64,000 nt of DNA from Parasutterella muris. GTDB taxonomy: Bacteria; Pseudomonadota; Gammaproteobacteria; Burkholderiales; Burkholderiaceae_F. The stretch's first letter is position 1. Every line of letters begins with the position of its first letter. The position numbers were made by a program, and so were the translations under genes. Location of the stretch: contig NZ_CALPCV010000006.1 in the NCBI RefSeq assembly GCF_943193095.1, positions 1 to 64,000 of the forward strand, given 5' to 3'. Of this stretch, positions 61,025-64,000 are shown piece by piece. Under the pieces are notes generated by a model that was not told the DNA's origin, searched no databases, and was given only the letters and a program-made list of their open reading frames with translations.

Positions 61025-61758
61025 TGACGCAGCTCGGCAGGCTTTTTATGCTCCCCGTGCCGATTTCACAGGGAACCGTCTCGGCTTCCCTGCCCGAAAG
61101 CTCGATTCACGTCGCGCGCGAGCTCAAATATTTTCTGGCGGAAAACGCTAAATCGGCCCGAGCTTTTCTCAAAGCGGCCGAGCATCCGCTCCCGATCGCT
61201 TCTCTCTCTATTGAAGAGATCGGACACCGCCCGGATGTCAATCTGATTAAAACCTGGCTGAAACCCGCTCTGGAGGGTTTTGACATCGGTATCGTGAGCG
61301 AAGCGGGCTGCCCGGGCGTCGCAGATCCCGGTGCGCAAATCGCTGAGCAAGCTCATCGTCTGGGCATACGCGTCGTGCCGCTTGTCGGACCGAGCTCCAT
61401 TCTTCTGGCACTCATGGCCTCCGGAATGGACGGACAGCACTTTCGTTTCTGCGGCTACCTGCCGATTAAAGAGCCTCAGCGCACGAACGCGATCAGAGAT
61501 CTGGAAAGAAAGAGTGCGAGCGCCGAGGGCGAAACTCAGCTATTTATCGAAACGCCCTATCGCAACAGCGGCATGCTCGCCTATTTAGTGAGAGTCTGCG
61601 CACCGACAACGCTGATTATGGCGGCCACAGACATTACGGGAGAGGCTGAAAAAATCAGAACCTTCTCGGCCGCTCAATGGAAATCAAAGGATCTGAACCT
61701 GCCGAAACTTCCGACGGTGTTCGGAATCCTCGCCTCTAAACGCGGACGCCGAGCATAG
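61024..61758 (+). CDS. SAM-dependent methyltransferase of the RsmI/tetrapyrrole-methylase family
   Basis: 244 residues. GRLFMLPVPISQG near the start, VSEAGCPGVADPGAQIAEQA (the RsmI-like SDAGTPxxSDPG motif), VVPLVGPSSILLALMASGMD, FCGYLPIKEPQR and FIETPYRNSGMLAYLV. Shorter than RsmI and lacking its C-terminal part; such copies next to maf occur throughout betaproteobacteria. The target is unknown. Convergent 23-base overlap with the HAD gene. Confidence 0.88.
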   Translation: MTQLGRLFMLPVPISQGTVSASLPESSIHVARELKYFLAENAKSARAFLKAAEHPLPIASLSIEEIGHRPDVNLIKTWLKPALEGFDIGIVSEAGCPGVADPGAQIAEQAHRLGIRVVPLVGPSSILLALMASGMDGQHFRFCGYLPIKEPQRTNAIRDLERKSASAEGETQLFIETPYRNSGMLAYLVRVCAPTTLIMAATDITGEAEKIRTFSAAQWKSKDLNLPKLPTVFGILASKRGRRA

Positions 61759-62389
61759 AAGCAAGCTCGTCCATCGTGTCGGCAATGTGCTTGGGCTGAT
61801 ACTCTTCAAGCCTCAGCCTCGGGGCGGCACCCCACGAAACCGCAATCGCATCCACTCCGGCTGCTTTTGCAAGTCTGATGTCGTGTTCGGTGTCGCCGAC
61901 CATAACCATATCCGAAGGCTTAAATCCGCCGCGCTCCATCAGCATATGAAGCATGAGCGGATCAGGCTTCGGCTTGGCTTCGTCCGAAGTCACCGAGTCA
62001 TCAAAATAAGCTTCGATCCCCATGCGGTTCACAATTCTGGAAAGTCCCTTGCGGCTTTTACCTGTGGCAATCGCAGTTTTAATACCGGCTTCATGCAGCC
62101 GATCCATCAGATCGAGCACCTTCGGAAAGAGCTTCAGATACGGGTCGCTCTGCAGAAAGTATCCGACGTAAATATTTTTGTATTCCTCATAACGAGCCGG
62201 ATCAAGATCTGAAGCGACAATCGGAATAATGTCTTTGAACCCAAGGCCTATAACGCTTTTTGCTGTTTCGTAGCTGACCGGTTTAATCCCGATCGTCTGA
62301 TTCGCTTTCTGTATTCCTTTTGCGATTGCGTCCACGGAATCTACAAGTGTTCCGTCAAAATCAAAAACCACGAATTTATAGGGTGTCAC
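61736..62389 (-). CDS. HAD-family hydrolase, phosphoglycolate-phosphatase-like
   Basis: 217 residues. Motif I VFDFDGTLVDS near 8-18, motif II ATGKSRKGL, motif III/IV KPKPDPLMLH and MVGDTEHDIRLAKAAG. Subclass I HAD with helical cap. Its start overlaps the rluC end by 14 bases, the conserved rluC-HAD pair. Substrate not determinable. Confidence 0.9.
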   Translation of the reverse strand: MTPYKFVVFDFDGTLVDSVDAIAKGIQKANQTIGIKPVSYETAKSVIGLGFKDIIPIVASDLDPARYEEYKNIYVGYFLQSDPYLKLFPKVLDLMDRLHEAGIKTAIATGKSRKGLSRIVNRMGIEAYFDDSVTSDEAKPKPDPLMLHMLMERGGFKPSDMVMVGDTEHDIRLAKAAGVDAIAVSWGAAPRLRLEEYQPKHIADTMDELASMLGVRV

Positions 62390-63515
62390 GCTTTTTCCTT
62401 TCCAATGCGTCCAACAGTTCCCGGCACTCTTTCGGAAGCGGTGCCTCGATTTTCAGATCAATTCCGCTCACCGGATGGTGAAATACGATTGATCCGGCAT
62501 GCAGAAACATTCTTTTGAAAGGATATCCCAGAAGACCGTGTTCAACCTCGCCGTTGAATTCAAAATCTCCGTACTTCTCATCTCCGACAAGAGGAAAACC
62601 TAAATGCGCCGCATGTACACGGATCTGATGCGTGCGTCCTGTCAACAAATCTACTTCAAGAAGCGAAACCGCCCCGAAGCGCTCAATCAGCCGAAAAATT
62701 GAGTGACTCGGCAGCCCCTGCTCTTCATCAACCCGCACTCTGCGCTCGCCGGAGGCCGTGACATATTTATAGAGCGGAAACTTGACATGCTGACGATCGT
62801 TCTGCCAGTCGCCTTTTACAAGCGTCTTGTACGTTTTATGCATTTGTCCTTCACGAATCATTTCGTGAAGACGGACAAGCGCCTTTCTGGTTTTTGCCAG
62901 AACCAGCACTCCGGATGTCCCTCTATCCAATCGATGAACAAGTTCGAGAAAAGGAAGATCAGGACGAGAAGCGCGCATGCGTTCAATCAGTCCGAAAGAA
63001 ATGCCGCTGCCTCCGTGGCTGGCCATGCCCGAGGGTTTATCCACTGCCAAAATATGCTCATCCTCGTACAGGATCGTCGGAATTTCAGAGAGTTTCAGCG
63101 GCGGCGCTTTCTTCTCCTGAGGCTGAGCGCTGACGCGAATCGGCGGAATGCGAACCTCATCTCCTTCACTGACACGGCTGTCCGGATGAACTCTGCCCTT
63201 GTTGATGCGAACCTCACCCGAGCGTATCACGCGATAAATCATGGATTTCGGAACGCCCTTGAGCTCAGAGAGCAGAAAGTTATCCAAGCGCTGTCCGTCT
63301 GAAGACGCATTCACCTTGATAAATCTGACCTGTTCGCTCTGAGCTGAAGAATTCTTCTGAGAGGCTGCTTTTACAGGCTGCGGCTTTTTCTTCTGAGCGG
63401 CCTTCATCGCGGCAAGCAGTTCCCTGCCGCTGCGGGTTCTGTTTTTTTTCGTTACTGATTGTGCCCCGGATGGGCTCAATTGTTCATACTTTTGGCGTGT
63501 CTTTGACATTTGCAT
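62376..63515 (-). CDS. rluC: 23S rRNA pseudouridine synthase RluC
   Basis: 379 residues. N-terminal ~60-residue basic extension rich in Lys/Gln/Ala, S4 domain (GQRLDNFLLSELKGVPKSMI), RluA catalytic domain with HRLDRGTSG and VDKPSGMASHGGSG. Modifies positions 955, 2504 and 2580. AGGA precedes two possible ATG starts (63515 and 63509). In proteobacteria it is divergent from rne. Confidence 0.94.
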   Translation of the reverse strand: MQMSKTRQKYEQLSPSGAQSVTKKNRTRSGRELLAAMKAAQKKKPQPVKAASQKNSSAQSEQVRFIKVNASSDGQRLDNFLLSELKGVPKSMIYRVIRSGEVRINKGRVHPDSRVSEGDEVRIPPIRVSAQPQEKKAPPLKLSEIPTILYEDEHILAVDKPSGMASHGGSGISFGLIERMRASRPDLPFLELVHRLDRGTSGVLVLAKTRKALVRLHEMIREGQMHKTYKTLVKGDWQNDRQHVKFPLYKYVTASGERRVRVDEEQGLPSHSIFRLIERFGAVSLLEVDLLTGRTHQIRVHAAHLGFPLVGDEKYGDFEFNGEVEHGLLGYPFKRMFLHAGSIVFHHPVSGIDLKIEAPLPKECRELLDALERKKRDTL

Positions 63516-64000
63516 TAAAATCCTGCTCGAGGCGATCGGTCGGACAGAAAATATTTTCTGCTCCGAAACGCGTTTCGGTTGATTCGCACCGATTCAACGG
63601 CCTCTTTATGACCTTCGCCGATTGTAATCTTTTCAGTCGAAAGAAAGAAAACGGCTCCCTATCTAGGGTTCCTCCCTCAGAGCGAACCGATGATGCATAG
63701 GAAGTACGAGCTTCATTCACGGAAACGATTCGCGTCGAAGATATTTGTAATGAATATTTGGCGGTGCTCCGATCAGGCATGATCGTCGCAGCTCGCCGAT
63801 GACCCTTGCGGTCATTGCTGTACAGAATTGAGTAGAAACGGGGCGCAGCATCCGGTTGATGCGCGCACAAAAATTGGAACACGGATCTGATGCAGGATCC
63901 ATGGAATCGGGATAAAGAAAGTGAGCTTAACGGCACGCGGCAAAACATTGTCTGCTGATACCCTCTTGCGGGGTAGGGGCAAGTCCGCGCAGCCTCCATC
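63516..64000 (+). promoter_or_regulatory. Long non-coding region divergent from rluC, probable rne leader
   Basis: 485 bases to the window edge without a convincing gene; the open minus-strand frame there has no codon-usage or domain support. In proteobacteria rne starts several hundred bases from rluC in the opposite direction and carries a long structured 5' leader for autoregulation. Local hairpins such as ACCCTCTTGCGGGGT (63960-63974) fit that. rne itself is outside the window. Confidence 0.4.

Noticed and set aside
63484..63999. Minus-strand frame reaching the right edge
   Set aside because: Overlaps the rluC start, composition is Ser/Arg-rich and patternless, and the location fits an rne leader.
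1..64000. CRISPR arrays, tRNA and rRNA genes
   Set aside because: No regularly spaced repeats, cloverleaf-like sequences or rRNA segments were seen on either strand by eye.

Overview
The window looks like chromosomal DNA of a betaproteobacterium (Burkholderiales), most likely an anaerobic or microaerophilic gut-type member near Sutterella/Parasutterella. The phylum-level placement rests on gene order: tsaB-rimI-udg, mfd-serB, bamD/rluD/yfiH, odhA-odhB-lpd, acpS-nagZ, and the long run rluC-HAD-methyltransferase-maf-yceD-rpmF-fabHDG-acpP-fabF-lepA-lepB-rnc-era-recO-acpS. The family guess is inference from the many periplasmic fumarate-reductase-like flavoproteins and TtrS/TtrR-like sensors.

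Layout. 1-860: end of an IS200/IS605-type element (tnpB running off the left edge, divergent tnpA). 888-7332: housekeeping (tsaB, rimI, uracil-DNA glycosylase, mfd, serB). 7333-10465: an argininosuccinate-lyase-like enzyme with altered catalytic motifs, co-transcribed with a DcuC-type carrier behind a structured leader. 10596-16342: respiratory module 1 (sensor kinase, response regulator, two flavoprotein reductases, tetraheme cytochrome c). 16354-22460: LysR regulator and a TolC/HlyD/two-permease export operon without an ATPase. 22461-23430: gene-poor, with two small ORFs missed by length cut-offs. 23433-27639 (minus): rimO, rhodanese, a membrane protein, yfiH, rluD. 27657-31890: bamD, a lipoprotein, a DinG/YoaA helicase and a secreted charged protein. 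32012-37591 (minus): lpd, sucB, sucA. 37839-41740 (minus): respiratory module 2 (sensor kinase, regulator, canonical fumarate-type flavoprotein). 41876-49392: mdh, PIN protein, nagZ, acpS, DUF805, recO, dctA, a C45-type hydrolase and an unknown gene. 49523-63515 (mostly minus): the conserved lep/rnc/era and fatty-acid blocks. 63516-64000: probable rne leader.

How it fits together. The recurring theme is C4-dicarboxylate and fumarate-type metabolism: DcuC and DctA carriers, malate dehydrogenase, 2-oxoglutarate dehydrogenase, a lyase of the fumarase/aspartase superfamily, and three secreted flavoprotein reductases, two of which sit in modules ordered kinase-regulator-reductase. The two modules differ in the way that matters most: the module 2 reductase keeps the residues of fumarate reductase, while both module 1 reductases have lost the substrate histidine and the proton-relay pair. 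The most interesting reading is that module 1 senses and reduces a different, unidentified organic electron acceptor, passing electrons through its own tetraheme cytochrome. The conserved betaproteobacterial block also carries visible genome reduction: plsX, rpoE-rseAB-mucD and pdxJ are not at their usual places, and a deletion scar of a LysR/carboxymuconolactone-decarboxylase pair sits where plsX is expected.

Limits: all assignments come from reading the sequence; no similarity search, alignment or folding program was run.
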